A stretch of 64,000 nucleotides of DNA from Corticium candelabrum (GCF_963422355.1 NC_085093.1:1214551-1278550), one strand, 5' to 3'. Shown: positions 24,045 to 38,860, counted from the stretch's first letter. The notes: generated by a model not told the origin, from the letters alone. Translations and numbers: made by a program.

Positions 24045-26855
24045 ATGGCGTCTAGGCGGCCCGAGAAATTGCCAACTGTGAGAGTCCGATTTGCAGAATT
24101 GGGTGCAATTGCGTCGCGCCTTGAGCAAGAAGTATGTCTGAAAGAAGATCAGTCAAACGATTGTATGCCTACTTGTACGACTAGCTACAACTCTCTGACA
24201 ATTCGTGATGGGAGATCTAGAGAGCAGGAGCATGTAGGCAGTCTGGAAGACAAGCCACGGAGAGGTATGTTGAGCCTTCCACAAGGTTACAAACGATCTG
24301 GATTTGCTGGACGTGTGGAACAGAGTCTTGTGCAGCCTGTCAGCGGTAGTGAGACAGAATATATGATTGCAGACCATTTGTCTGCATTAGAGATCAGACT
24401 CTCTAATCTCTTGTCTCGCAATGAAGATGGAACGCAGGTCGACGCAGTAATGGAACTCCAACAGCAACTGAAGGAGGCGTGTGAAAACGTAGTGACAGAA
24501 CAGGTCCACAAAGCACATTCCTCTGATACTTTGCAATTACTGTGGAAGAGTGGATACCATCAAGTTATCGAATGGCTGAGAAAGTCTGTGGGTGATTCAA
24601 ATATTCTGTCTACTTTTCTGGAAGATGCTTGTCAATTTTATCAGAAGTTAATCACGACGATACAAGAGAAAAGTAGATTCACAATTATGGCATACAATCC
24701 TCTTCTTACATATAGTCGAGCTGACAAAAGAACTCGTATTGCAATTCTTCTCTGTCATAAATGCTACATGTGTCTTGGCGATCTAGCAAGGTATCAACAG
24801 CAACATCATTCAATAGCAGACTTTGGATTGGCAAGAAAATTCTACATGAAAGCTCAGGTGCTTGTTCCTAAGAATGGATTGGCATACAACCAGCTCGCTA
24901 TAACAGCAGCATTAGCTAAACGCAAACTGGATGCTGTATATTATTATATGAGAAGTCTTGCTGTGTCACAGCCTTTTATTAATGCGAGAGAGAAGCTAAT
25001 GGTACTTTTTGAAGATGCCAGGAGAAGACACAAGTATATCATAGAGAAGCAACGCGAGACCACGAAACAGTCCGTCAAACTGGACAAGAAAGATTACAAG
25101 CGAAGGCAACTACATCAACAGCAAAAGAAATTTGTCTGTGTGAATGATGTAAAAGAAGTGTGGGTATTCCCTTCTCACACAGTGACTGGTGATGGACAAG
25201 AGGTGAATATGAAAGAAACAAGCAGCGAGAGCAAAGACATGGCAGTTTCAATGGCTCAAACAGATTCAGCAGAGTCATTGACTTCCCTGAAACTGAATCA
25301 GTTGAATAAACAAGTCACTGCACGGTTCATTCTATTGCACGGTTTATTATTCACTAAAGTTGCTGTTGATCAGTTTGATGTCCTACTGAGTGATTTCCTT
25401 GGTGATATCCAGTTACTATGGAGCTCAGCACACTTTAATGCCGATTGGCAAACTGTAGCTCAGATGACTGCAATGTGTCTTTTTTCAGTGTGGAATGCCA
25501 GTCATATGAGTGGTACTGGAGGAGAAGCACTAAAATTTAAAGCTGAAACGCTGGGACTTTCAGTGGCACAAGTGACGTTATCAGTTGTTACCAGATTGAT
25601 AGGGAACTACAAGAAAGAGAAGCTAGCAGTTATTCTTGAACCTGCTGTGCGTTTCCTTCCTTCTCTCAGTGTTTGGGCAGATGTCTTCTTGGAAGACCAC
25701 AAAACTTGGTTATGTGCTGGACGACAGGAAGTTCAATCATTTCTGTCATCTTTCAGAAAATTACTAAACTGTTTCTTAGGTGTGGCAGACCCTACAGACA
25801 GGACAAATCACAAACATGTTATTCTTCCAGTAGACTGTCTGCTCTCTGGGTTTGTTCCACTGCAGGAGATCCACAGCAAGAAGGTCACTAGATTAGAACA
25901 AAGTGACAGCTCTTCCCTAACCCTGCAGAAGCTGTTAGAACTAGCTGATTTGCTGTGCACAGTAGAACCGCCTCTTCTTTCGTTCAACAGAGAATCCTAT
26001 GAATATGTAGATGTTCAACTAGAAGTTGAGAAGCCAGTGACCGTAGACAAGGATCAAGCCACTCTTCCTACTGAAGCAGTACTTTCAGGGGAAGAGTCAG
26101 ATGACATTCTAGAGGAGTTTGATAATGCAAATGAGAGTGTGGAAGATGAGTTTGATAATTCAGATGAGAATGTGGAATTAATGACAGGAAAGGGAAAGGA
26201 AGATGTGCCTAGTGTTGAAGTTGGTGTTGGTGAACTTATTGCTCGGAAAAGAGAACTTGCTGCCCAGATGGCTCAGCAAAAGAAAAGAGAAGAAGATATC
26301 CGGGAAATAGTTGAACGGCAAAGAACTCAGAGACAAGAGCAGACTCAAATACAGCCCAAATTTCTGGTTCCAGATACAAACTGTTTCATAGACAGACTGC
26401 TCCTAATAGAGCAAATTGCCAAAGTGCAGACATACACACTTGCTATTCCTTTAGTTGTATTCAATGAACTGGATGGATTAGCAAAAGGTCTTGAAATACC
26501 AGCCAATGTACAGCAGGCTGAGAAAGTCATGAAGAATGCAATGGCTAGCAGTACATTCATAACACACTGCTTCAAGAGTAAGAGACAAAATGTCTCGCTT
26601 TTAACCAGTAGTGGAAATCTTCTTAATACCAGTACCTTCAGGCTCCAAGACAATTCTGTTCAGGGCAACAATGATGATATTATTTTAGAGAGTTCCATTC
26701 AACTGAATGACAGAACCAGACGTCAGTCAAAGTATGGATCTATCCAGAAAGTTGTTCTGCTCACAGATGATAGAAACTTGAGAGTCAAGGCTCTTGCTCG
26801 GAACATAGCTGTATGTAATATAGAGCTCTTTTTCAAATTGGCCAGAATTGTGTGA
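24045..26855 (+). CDS. SMG6: SMG6, nonsense-mediated decay endonuclease (intronless)
   Basis: Endonuclease that cuts mRNAs with premature stop codons near the ribosome. A single uninterrupted exon of 936 codons runs from ATG 24045 (MASRRPEKLPTVRVRFAEL). The frame stays open back to 23919, but that part looks tRNA-like. An EST1/14-3-3-like helical region (LWKSGYHQVIEWLRKS to INAREKLMVLFEDARRR) is followed by a helical-hairpin region. An acidic stretch and a basic coiled coil (ELAAQMAQQKKREEDIREI) precede the C-terminal PIN domain. The PIN domain keeps all three catalytic Asp positions of SMG6: VPDTNCFID, NNDDIIL and LTDDRNLRVKAL. SMG5 lacks these, so SMG6 is preferred. The human protein is 1419 residues, so the N-terminal part is much shorter here. 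Lack of introns among intron-rich neighbours is striking. Confidence 0.93.
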   Translation: MASRRPEKLPTVRVRFAELGAIASRLEQEVCLKEDQSNDCMPTCTTSYNSLTIRDGRSREQEHVGSLEDKPRRGMLSLPQGYKRSGFAGRVEQSLVQPVSGSETEYMIADHLSALEIRLSNLLSRNEDGTQVDAVMELQQQLKEACENVVTEQVHKAHSSDTLQLLWKSGYHQVIEWLRKSVGDSNILSTFLEDACQFYQKLITTIQEKSRFTIMAYNPLLTYSRADKRTRIAILLCHKCYMCLGDLARYQQQHHSIADFGLARKFYMKAQVLVPKNGLAYNQLAITAALAKRKLDAVYYYMRSLAVSQPFINAREKLMVLFEDARRRHKYIIEKQRETTKQSVKLDKKDYKRRQLHQQQKKFVCVNDVKEVWVFPSHTVTGDGQEVNMKETSSESKDMAVSMAQTDSAESLTSLKLNQLNKQVTARFILLHGLLFTKVAVDQFDVLLSDFLGDIQLLWSSAHFNADWQTVAQMTAMCLFSVWNASHMSGTGGEALKFKAETLGLSVAQVTLSVVTRLIGNYKKEKLAVILEPAVRFLPSLSVWADVFLEDHKTWLCAGRQEVQSFLSSFRKLLNCFLGVADPTDRTNHKHVILPVDCLLSGFVPLQEIHSKKVTRLEQSDSSSLTLQKLLELADLLCTVEPPLLSFNRESYEYVDVQLEVEKPVTVDKDQATLPTEAVLSGEESDDILEEFDNANESVEDEFDNSDENVELMTGKGKEDVPSVEVGVGELIARKRELAAQMAQQKKREEDIREIVERQRTQRQEQTQIQPKFLVPDTNCFIDRLLLIEQIAKVQTYTLAIPLVVFNELDGLAKGLEIPANVQQAEKVMKNAMASSTFITHCFKSKRQNVSLLTSSGNLLNTSTFRLQDNSVQGNNDDIILESSIQLNDRTRRQSKYGSIQKVVLLTDDRNLRVKALARNIAVCNIELFFKLARIV

Positions 26856-27401
26856 GTACCAACATCATGTTTTTATTCTGTTTTCAAAGATAGCTAGAGA
26901 ACTGTAATCACTATGATTTCCCGACTGCAGATTCAATACTACATTTACTATTATTTTTGGTACTAGAGTACTTCATAAGTAACAGTTTGATGTATTAGCA
27001 GAAAGTATGATAATTCATTCATTTGTTAGTATATATACTGCAAGCAATTTGTTCTCCCATTTGCTAATATAAATAACTTCTTAAGCATTGCCTTTTAATA
27101 CACCTCAAGCAAAGACACGCATAAAAACAATTCTACAATTTCGTTGTTTCCCAATTGTAGTACTTTACAGCCAAAATTGGTATTTAGTATAATAGAGTAA
27201 AGGACATAGAACTGATCTGCCTGTCAAACCATTCTAAGTTTAGAGAAGTGGTCATATGTACAACTTAGTCACAAGATGACAATGTAGAAGACTAGTGAAT
27301 ATATGTATGTATCATTAGAGAAATGTGCATATTCTAATAAGAAGCTACAGTCTCGTATAATGAAGTACACAGCAAACAATTACAAAAATCGGTCAAACCA
27401 C
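26856..27401. other. Intergenic, convergent 3' flanks of SMG6 and CEP41
   Basis: 546 bp of AT-rich sequence between two stop codons on opposite strands. It should hold both 3' UTRs. No coding, RNA or repeat feature is recognised. Confidence 0.7.
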
Positions 27402-29365
27402 TTATTTCCATGGTGGCTGGCTACTAGTGCTACGTGCACTACTTGGTATTCTGCTACCTGATCCTGTTCTTGTTGATGTAGCCGTTGTACTACGAGAGCT
27501 TGGAAGACGAGAAGTTGTACTTCTACTACTCAACCGAGAAGAGGAGTCTGCAGAAACAAAGCAGATCACAAAAGCAAACAAATCATAAACAAAACAAAAA
27601 ACCTGATTCCAAAAGTAAAATATCATCTAGTTGGTCTTGTAATTTGTCAAGATGTTCAGGTAAAAACATGCTTGGATGAGTAACTGCTTGGCCAGCAAGC
27701 TGAGTGGATGGACGGGACTTAGCTTTGTGTGCTAAGGATTGGCCATTTGATGATGCCTTGCAACTGTCTGGCAATAATCCACTCATAATACCTTTGGGGA
27801 ACTTTTGACTAAGAACCTTTAATCCTAAAATGATATCATGAAATGCTGCAACTCAATTCACGTTACTCTACTGTTCATATACCTCCTGATAGCATGAAAA
27901 CATTGTCTACTTCGCGCTGCACAAATGTGGTGGCAGCAGTTGAAGCTATCCGTTCGTCTTCATCATATAGTATTATAATATGTCCTGGCTTGTTTTTCTA
28001 CATTATCAAGACAGTGCCCACATCACTTCAATAATCCATCCATTAGATGAATATTCACATACATAACTCAGTATTTCTTTGGTGAAGTAGTTGAAGCTTC
28101 TTGACAGCATAGCAGCTGGATAGTTGAGTGCTCCAATAATATGGCATTGATCATAATCATCCTTCTCTCGCACATCCAGTAGCAAAAAAGGGCACTGAAG
28201 CACAACAGGTGGCTGAACATCCACTGGCTCTCTAATCTCACCAGAACCAAGAACAAAGCTATAAATAGAACATAAATTTGGAAATGACCCTTGCTTTAAT
28301 TAGTCACCACTAAATATCTCAGAGTGTCAGATTTTTTGGTTTACCAGTAAACTTGTAAAAATCAAACCACGTTAAACACTTGCAACCAACATTTTGAACA
28401 ACAGTCATCAGTATAGTTTTTTTTTACAAATTTCATAAATTATAGCTGTCATACTAAGCAAAAGAATACGTATCAAAACATTCCACTAACTTAGCCGGAA
28501 GACACTGCCACACTGCCACGTACATGACAGAATCTAACTACTATGTGTCTGTCAGTTATAGAATGATAAAAGACATATTCACTGTCCCAATAAACTTACT
28601 CTGAAAGCGATGATCTAGTAGTAGATGCCTCATCTTCCTCAACAATAGCAGCTGACACTTTTGAAAGATCAAGTTGAGGAATATCATGAGCATTGCCTAC
28701 AAAGATAAACACAGTAATTCCATTATTACTGAACTTTTGCGATTTTTGAAGTTGTATGTGAATTTCCACAGCAATGTTTTGCAGCAATGTACTGCAGGGT
28801 CTTACCAGTGCTTGCCTGATGATGGATTGTTTCATTTTCCTTTTCATCTCCTCGTTCAAACGAAAGGTCTTCATCTCCAGCAGCATCAAACACCTGAATG
28901 ACCTACAAATACAGCAAAACTCAACAACTCTCATTCGCCAGATATCCCTAGCGAAGTTGAACCAACCAGTTGAACAAACGTTGTTGATTTGATCCGCCTG
29001 AATATCTCATCTCTCCGGTACCTGTAGTCTAAAGGTAGGGAGCAACACAAGACATTGAAAGAGATCAGTTTGCACAGCTACAAAAATTTTTACTTCGTTT
29101 TATGTCTTCCATTTTCTCTAAATATTTTGACAAGCTTGATCCTGCATAGAATATAACACTAACCGCATTTTCTAACAGTAATAAGTCACATGACTCGCCT
29201 GTATCGACCGTTGCTCTGACATGTTGGTATCGAGGGTTTGTGGGGATCCTTTTGTTCATCACCTAGTGCAAACACTGCATATTAATTTATCGCCTTTTCA
29301 AACGTGATACCATAGCTTACATCCCTATTTGGTGCCTTCTTCGCTCGACTAGACGTCGCTGACAT
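27402..29365 (-). CDS. CEP41: CEP41, centrosomal protein with rhodanese-like domain
   Basis: Ciliary/centrosomal protein which in vertebrates is needed for tubulin glutamylation in cilia. 10 exons, all phases closed: 29365-29321, 29262-29199, 29141-29094, 29028-28967, 28902-28806, 28696-28600, 28258-28063, 27997-27883, 27824-27603, 27547-27402. They give 363 residues, against 373 in human. Near the N-terminus [12 protein letters not shown] matches human KRIPQNPRYQHI. The rhodanese-like domain reads [20 protein letters not shown] and [13 protein letters not shown]. As in the human protein, the catalytic-loop Cys is missing (DEDER), so sulfurtransferase activity is not expected. The Ser/Thr/Arg-rich tail ends PPWK, as human CEP41 ends KPWK. 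The second intron uses a GC donor (ACAG|GCGAGT). Confidence 0.95.
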
Positions 29366-30523
<1,158 letters not shown>

Positions 30524-33500
30524 ATGGCTTACAATGGAGATGGCTGCCTCTGGTGTCAAGATCCAGAACAAGCTAGACCACTCCTTGGTAGTTTGTGTGA
30601 CCAATTACAACCTACGTGGCTACCTCACATGTTGGAAGATCTGGGATCTTGCTTTGACTGTGTAGTGGAATATCAAAGAGCCAAAGAAGACTTTCTTGAG
30701 GTCCACCCAGAGATGAAGCAGCCATTCTATGAGTTTGATGTGAAACGGATCAGTGAGTATTTAGAGAGTCAAATGAGTAGTAATCTCCAACTTTCAGATG
30801 ATGTGATTGATGTTGACGGGTATGTGACTGTAGCTGATAGACTGAGAACGCCTCTTCTGGAATGTTTGAAGTATCCAAACTATTTAATGCATACTCGAAT
30901 AAACGAGGTGTTCATTAGAGCCCTTCAGTTGCACTCAGACAGAGGTGAAGATTTGCTGGTTGATGAGAAACTTCCAGGTGCATATCTCTTGATCATTCAT
31001 CCTCATCATCTTATTCGTCGTTGGGCTATTAAAACAGTTTGCGCACTAGGCGCAATTGCTGTCAATGACTTTGATGACCTTCAACTGGTATCAAAATGGA
31101 TTATTTCTGTTCCAAAGTTTGGGCTTATCTGTCATTCAGCTGTCTTAGAGCTGACTGATACTTTCCTACCATGGGATCCTGAGGCAACATTGGTGCTGCC
31201 TAATCACCTGTTTGATAGTCAACAGCCTCATGACTTTTGGGTTGGATTCTGCATGTTTCTTACTGCTCTTGATGCTCAGACTCTGAAGACCCTCTTGATC
31301 ACTGATCAGCAGGAAATCGTTGATATTATTGTAAATGTTTTTGATGACAAACATGACTTGATGGTTACTGAATCCTCAGCGTTTTGGCCTGCTCTCCAGT
31401 GTTTTGTTGTTATCTTACAGAGAACAGAGTCTCGCCTGTGGTCGGTTTCATCCCAAAATCCTAACAGTGTTCTTAACCTTGTAATCTATAATCGGCATTA
31501 CCAAGCAGAGTTGCTGGCATTGGCATCATACACTGATAACATGGAAGATGAAGATGAAATAGCAGTAGTTGCAGGTGATATGTCAAACAGCCAAATTGCT
31601 TTTGAATGGGATGGAAAATCAGCTAAATGCCAAAAGCGGGACATATCTCAGAGATCATTTCATGCCACATTGTTTGGTTGGTTTACTGCATTTGTGCTGT
31701 CGCTAGTAGATTTTGGTGATCTAGCAGCTGATCAGTTCAAGTACGTTGTCCGCTTTCTTCTTCGAATGCCAGATAGGTTAATAGTGAATAACAATGAAAA
31801 TAGAGGTAGGATGCCTCTTCTTAGGTTACGCTGTAATGAAACACTTATACAGTTGTTGCAGGAGGTGCTCTACAGGAAGTTCTATAGGCTGGTTGTTTAT
31901 GCAGCTTGTGAGTGGCTACCTGTACTTATGTCGCATGCTCAGGTGCAACGACCTTTTGATGACTATAGTGATGAATTGAACATTCATTTTCGTAATTTAC
32001 CACTTCTCTCTCGACTAGCTCGAAAAGTTCTACTGTTTGTGATCAAACTTGCTCCTGAGGGTAGATTAAAGAAGCAACTGTTGGCATATATTCCTAGTCT
32101 GCAGAAAAAGACTTCATGCAGGAATGAACCGATACTTACCATATATAGTCTGTCTGAGAAGGAGACTAAACAGTTTGTTGACTTACTGGAAGAGGTACTG
32201 AAAGAAGTTTGCAAAAGACAGAGAGAATGCACTGACATTCAATCAACACAAAATGACAAGTACTTACTGGACCAGCGAAGTGGAAGTCCTCTCTTGTTTG
32301 ATGAACAGTCTAGCTGTGAGGAATCCCACACATTCAAAGTGAAGTTGGAAGTTGACAATACAAACTCAGGGAAGCTGCAAAATGATGGATTTCATACATT
32401 GTCCCCAGCAAGACATCAGGACAGTTTCAAAACAGTAAACAGTCCAGCAATAAGCAACAGCAGTGCGACAAAGACTTACAACATATCCAGTGATGACAAG
32501 GTTAAAGCAGTGTCTTCTGATGAAAATGACAAAATGTACAGCTTGCTTAGTGAAACAGCTAGTGAAACAGATGATGATGTGCTACTAGTAAAGGCAAAAC
32601 CTAGTAGTGATTTATTTAGCAGCTATGACAGTGAAAGCAATGAAAGTAACAAAGATTCGACAATAATATCAAGTAAAACATTGTCTGTAGAATGTCAGGA
32701 GAGCACTAGTGACAATGATGTACCAATCTCAAGGCTGTTTAGGCATGCTCGTCACATTATATATAGTGATGAAAGCTCTGACTCAGATGACATTTGGAAA
32801 CCATTGCGAAAGAAAAGAGTGCGTAGTAGAAGAAAGAGAACAATGGCTATAGCAAACTTTGAGGAATCTCACGACGAATTTAACACAACAGCCAGTGTTA
32901 AGTCCACTCCACTGATTCAAGGTAAAAGAACACCGGTGCTTCGGATAGCACCCATTTTACCATTAGGAGTATACAAACCTTCACAGAGAGTCAATATCCC
33001 TGTAACCCAATCTATGACAACCACAGATCAGAAGAGTCTCATTGACTTGCAACAAGTCGAGACAGTCCAAAAAAGAGGTGATTGTGTCAGAATTTCTTCT
33101 CGTAAATCCAATCTTCAATCTAAACAGACAACTTCTTCTCAACTAGTCTGTTTAAAGTTTCAGATGCCATCTATTACATCTCTTGTCAATAGACACAGCT
33201 CTACTTTGCACAATGCACATTCTGATGACAAACAAGTTGAGGTACCTGATGATATTCATTTTCCAAATGAAAGGATTACAAGTGTGACTAAAGTTAAAAT
33301 ACTAGAAACCATTGATCAAGACATAGAAACTAAGCTGGAGAATGGCATAGATCAAATCAAGGAGCAATCCTATGGTAGTGACTATAATATCACTGACTAT
33401 TTGTTGGATGACAATGATCAAGATATTATGGCATTTTTTGATGAGTGGGAATACACTGATCCAGAGACTGTTAATGAAATGAACAGATTTGATTCAATGA

Positions 33501-36500
33501 GTTGTGTTGCAGCTGATCTCACTGAACAGGTAGAAAATGCAAGTTTATCTAAGGAAACCAAACCACTCGACAAGACACAAGAAGACACTGGCCTGGAAAT
33601 TGAAGAGACCATTGGGAAACATGAGACAAAACAACATGAAACAAAACAAGTGCAGAAATCTACTTCCATCCAGCAACCAGAATTTAAAGTTCCAGCTGTG
33701 CCTACAGCAGTGTCTACATTAGACAAGCAACGGTCTCTGTCACAGAGTTTCTTGCCATCTACTGGAGCAAAAAGTGTGACAAGTGTATTACCTAATCCTA
33801 CATTGCCAAGTCAGGTGCAAACAAGACCCTTCCGTCAGTTGACAGTAGATGATTTACTACTTGAAGTCTTGTCCTGGGACCCGAACTATGTAACTCAATA
33901 TGGACAACAGAATGGCATCAACTCAGTAAAGCCTCCTCATAATTTGACAAGACTGGTGCAAGTTTCAGATATGTTTTTATCATTTCAAACATATCTTGAT
34001 GCATTTCAGTCACTTTTGTGCCTCGAGTTGTGGGAAATCATGACAAGAGGACTGCTACAGAAACAGTGTAAGAAACCTCTCTTTCTAGCTGTTGTAACAA
34101 ATGTCCACCAAAGTGCTGATCAGGCCATTTCCTCTCTTTGTTGTGAAGGACAAATATTGTTTGATGACAGCCAAACGTGGAACCATATTGTGAATGGAGA
34201 TCTTGTTATGGTCACTGTTGTGAAATCTCCTCTACGCCCAATAAAATGTCCACCTGTTCTTGCAATAGTTGAACACGTAGAGAAACATTTAGGATCAGCA
34301 TTGGATACATCATCTATGAGCCAGTGCTCACAACCAGGTGAAGAAAATATGACTGTGACTTTGAAGATGAGGCAATGTCACTGGATGTCTAAGAATAAGG
34401 AAACTGTGGAGCTGAAGTTTGTTGAGTCACTAATGACAGCAAAGAGGCAATGGCTAGGACTGATTGTAGCCTATAAAAACTTGCTAATCAAGGATATTCT
34501 CTGTCCTTCATGTCCACAACATTTCTGCTCTGAAGAGGCAGTATCTAAACCTGAAATGCTAACAACGCCGTACAATCAATTCAATGTTTGACCATACAGT
34601 TTGATTGCATTAGGCAATGCGTAATACTTTTTCAATTGTAGATATTTAATGAGTCACAATCTCAGGCTATTGTTGCTGCCACCTTGTCTAGTCTGAAGGT
34701 GTATTCACTTCCAAGAATCTGTCTGCTACAGGGTCCACCAGGTACAGGGAAAACTCATACTGTCATAGGCGTACTGAAGACAATTCTGCAGGTTTGTCTA
34801 ATGTTGCTTATGTAGTGCTTAAGGCTGATTCACTGTGACTCAAGAAGTGTTCTTGCAGCCGGTATAATGTAATCTCTGATTTACTGTGAACATTTGAGTC
34901 AATTAAGTTCTGTTGTACTTTCGAGCCAACACAAAGTGCATGAAATCATGTAAAACAATAATAGCACGACTGGTTCACATGCCTTGTAGTATTCATAAAG
35001 ACAACATGCCTTGTAGCATCTTAAGTTTTGTATCAATACAAGTATTGTTGATTTGCCAAAGACAAAGAAACTTTGACAGACTTATTGACTACTTGCCTGC
35101 TTGTAAGCACCTTACACTCATCTTAGAGTTATTGTGAATAAAGATATGTTGAAATTGGTTAGCATTGATGTTACATTACATTTGAGAATGCTGGCGTGCA
35201 TGCATGTGACTGTGCTGATATGCATAGGAAGGACAACAGAACACGAGTGGCAAAGTTCGTGTGCTGCTTTGTGCACCCTCGAATGGAGGAATTGATGAAC
35301 TAGTTCGAAGACTCATTCCAGAAATAAAGCTTTGCATTGGTAGAAAACAGGTGGAAGGTCCAACTGGCCATGTATTTTCTCAAGACACTCAGATTGTTCG
35401 CATTGGGAGGCCATCTGCTATCCACTCTGATGTCAAGCCATTTAGTTTAGATTCTTTAGTCGATCAGAGATTGTCACAGGGTTAGTTTCTGTACTGAGGA
35501 TATGTAGCTAGCTATTGTTTCATCCTTAATATATTGCTTATTGATGTAGAGGTAGCAGCATTAGAAAATCAAGCCGTAACTAATTTAAGGTTTGTAATTG
35601 AAATGGAATTCATTTTATCAAGCTAGTGAACGGGTATTTTTTATGTAGAGCAGAGCGTGAAAATATTGAGCGTCAGCTGGATGAGGTGGAAAAGAACGTA
35701 ATGATTCAGAAGGGTCGCAGAATGCTTAGCAGAGAACCACAGGTGTGATATGTTATCGCAATTGTGAATTTTATTTAACAACTCTTTTAGTCGACTGTTG
35801 AGGTCAGTCGTTTAGAGGAGATGAAAGCACAGCTTCTTGATCGCAGGGCACATACTGAACGCCAGTGTCGTCAAGTTATTCTCTCACCTCTTAACAAGTC
35901 AGACTGCTATTTGAACTGTCTTATGCCTTATAGATTAGAGGGAGGGTAAAAGATCTTCAACGACAGAGATCACGGATAATGAGGGACATTATACTACAGG
36001 CTGATATAGTTTGTTGCACTCTGTCTGGTAGTGGCAGTCATCATCTGAGTAATATACTGAAGAACAGAAGAGGAGTGAAGTAAGAAAATTCCTTTAAATT
36101 CAAGTGTTTCTATTTCTATTAATTTCTTGTTTTAGTGCTTTGCCTCATTTCTCTTGTGTAGTTGTTGATGAAGCAGCTCAATGTTGTGAACTTGACATTT
36201 TAATTCCATTGCAGTATGGCTCATCAAAGCTTATTCTTGTTGGTGATCCACAACAACTACCAGCTACAGTATTTTCACAGGTTTGCTGTACCTGCAAGTG
36301 TGTGCATTCATGTTTCAGGTCCTCATCTAATTAATGTAGAAAGCCGAGTCTTTTGGTTATGGGAGATCATTGTTTGAGCGTTTCTATGATTGTTTCCAAA
36401 GGACCAGGGATAGTATGACAGCAATGATGTGACTATTGCAATTATTGTCATTGATTACGTGGAATGCTGTAGAGTCACCAATATTGATGTTGAATACACA

Positions 36501-38702
36501 GTATCGCATGCATCCGGCCATTTGCAGCTTTCCATCCAAGAGGTTCTACAATAACAGACTCAAATCATGCAGGTAATCCATCTTGTCTACGAGTAGATTG
36601 AGCATAACGGTAATGGTTTGAGTTTCAGTTCTCTGAGTGAGACAAAAGGCTGGAAATTCAGGCCCTGGTTGGTCTTTAATATGTTGAAGGGAAAAGAAGA
36701 GTGCAGTGTGCCAGGGTAAGATGGATAATCGTCAATTACAAGTGTGTGTCATTTAGTAATCTTGTTGGCAACACAGGGCAATAAGCAACCTTGTAGAAGC
36801 AGAAATGGTTATTGAACTGTGTGGTGTAATAAGCAAATCAGTCAGTGAATTTCGTATTGGAGTAATTACACCATACAATCATCAACGACGGCTGATTTCA
36901 GGGAAGTTGAAGAATCTAGGACAGCAGTCAGTATTTAGTTGTTGAAGTATCCTTGAAGTTTACATTTGTTGATCAGAATTTGAATTTTGGCTAGTGAAAT
37001 AGAAGTGAACACAGTTGATGGATTCCAAGGGCGAGAAAAAGATGTCATACTGTTGTCTTGTGTGAGAGCCAGGCAAACAGCAGGAGGAATTGGGTTGGTA
37101 CTCATATTGGCAGTTATTGAAACAGTCTCTAATTCTGGTTGCACGTGTGTATTGTTGACAGCTTTCTTTCGCATCGACAGAGGCTTAATGTTTCTTTAAC
37201 AAGAGCAAAGAAGACTCTTGTTGTTATTGGGCATTTGGAATCTCTCCAAGTTTGTGTCAAAATTGAATTCTCATTAAACCAATCAATGTCTCAAATGCTG
37301 TTGTTTTAGGTGAATGCAGACTGGCAAGCATTATTTAATGATGCCACGGAGCGTCATGTTGTAGTAGATGTTGATGACACAAATTATAGTGAAGCAGCTA
37401 AAGCTTTGCTGTTGTCTGGTAAATTGAACCCTAGAGAACACTCTGGACTGCAGGTACGCCCCATTGATTCCACAAAGCATCCTTCAGTGGCTGCAGTCAA
37501 GCCACAGCAACATAGTCAGAGTGATCAGGAGAACACTGCAGTCCCAGTAAGTCAGCAGAGAAATTTCAACAAAGAACCACAAAAAGAAAACTCTAAAATA
37601 TTGCACTCTCATGACCCTGTAACAACGACAGATCTCAAGGTAATACACAAACCTTAATTAATATATACCAAATCTTGCAAGTGTCATTGTTGAATTTGTC
37701 TTTGTAAAGGATGCCCCTGTGAAACAGAGTAGTACTGACAGTTGTTCACCTGTTAAGTCAAAGGAATTATCATCAGTAATTACATGCAATAATGTCATGA
37801 TGAGTTCTCATATTGAAACTGTATCTGCACCATCTTGTCTTGTAAAGGTACGGAGTACAGCTAAGAAACCTGCCCATAAGGTGGATATTCAGAGGAAAAC
37901 TTTATGTGAAGTCCTCAAAGAGCGATTTACAGATGACTTGGACAATCCATCAGTATCACCAAGTTTTAGGCCACATAGTGATATTGAAAAATCATCATCT
38001 CTAAAGCAAAGACATGGTCTAAGTCTAGCTGACACTTCCAAGTCAGTGTTCTATCAGGCAGTCACTCATAGCTCAACTGCTCAAAACAAATCCAGTGCAC
38101 AGACACAGAAACTGCAACACACGTGTCAGTTAAATGTTCCAAGGGTGAAACCTCCAAAGCAAAGAGTAAGCATCCCCTTAACAAACAGTGACCAGGCTAC
38201 AGTGAAGTCTCTGTCAACTGGATGGTGTAGCTTAATACCTCCTATTGAAAAGAGGTATAATTCAGCGAGTAAAAGTGATACAAAGTCAACAAAACTAAGA
38301 ACTTTTCGGTCCCGGCCAGCAAACAAACGATTGTCAACATTAAATGCTCCCAAGCAACTTCCTAAACGTACAAAGAGGTCTGAGAAATCAACTAATAGCT
38401 TTGGAAATAGACCAACTATTGAATCAACGTATGAAGGCAAGGGATATACAGTCCTCTTGAAGCCTCATGAAAGAGTAGCACATGCTCAAGCAGCAACAGC
38501 AAGTAAGCGGAAAGCGTTTCTTCATTCCAACTATTACCCAAGACCTAAACAGCCAACCATAGTTGACAGTGCTTCTACAGCTCAAAGCAGGGAAATACAA
38601 GGTACTCCTAAGCAGACTGGCCACAGTGCAACCAACCGATCATCGACAGATGTGTTGGGTAGTATCATAAGTGATATGCGGAAGGATCCTAGCTATGGCT
38701 AA
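30524..38702 (+). CDS. SETX: SETX, senataxin-like SF1 RNA/DNA helicase
   Basis: Nuclear helicase that resolves R-loops and aids transcription termination. 16 exons: 30524-34585, 34642-34791, 35228-35480, 35550-35589, 35649-35742, 35791-35897, 35939-36079, 36136-36280, 36340-36412, 36473-36572, 36629-36715, 36777-36926, 36995-37093, 37162-37249, 37310-37639, 37710-38702. They give about 2303 residues, against 2677 in human. The N-terminal domain matches human SETX (VAEYHKARDE versus VVEYQRAKEDF; HPHHLIRRWAIKTV versus HPNEMVRRWAILTA). A long Ser/Asp-rich middle follows. Helicase motifs: I GPPGTGKT, II VVVDEAAQ, III GDPQQLP, IV QYRMHP, V VNTVDGFQGREKDV, VI RLNVSLTRAK. The tail is basic and low-complexity. 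ATG 30524 was chosen because the aligned protein begins there; an in-frame ATG at 30455 is possible. The first-exon donor (AAT|GTTTGA) is weak. Confidence 0.93.
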
Positions 38703-38860
38703 ATGTTGGAGTGAATTCTTAGTTATAGTTGTAGTTCTGAATGCTGTTCAATGGAGCTGCAATCTTGCACTGCACTGTTGGAAACAACAGCCTCATTTGT
38801 GTTTCAGAAACTCTTAAAATTTAGTATTATAGTTGTACTTTGTAATACATAATCAGTTTC

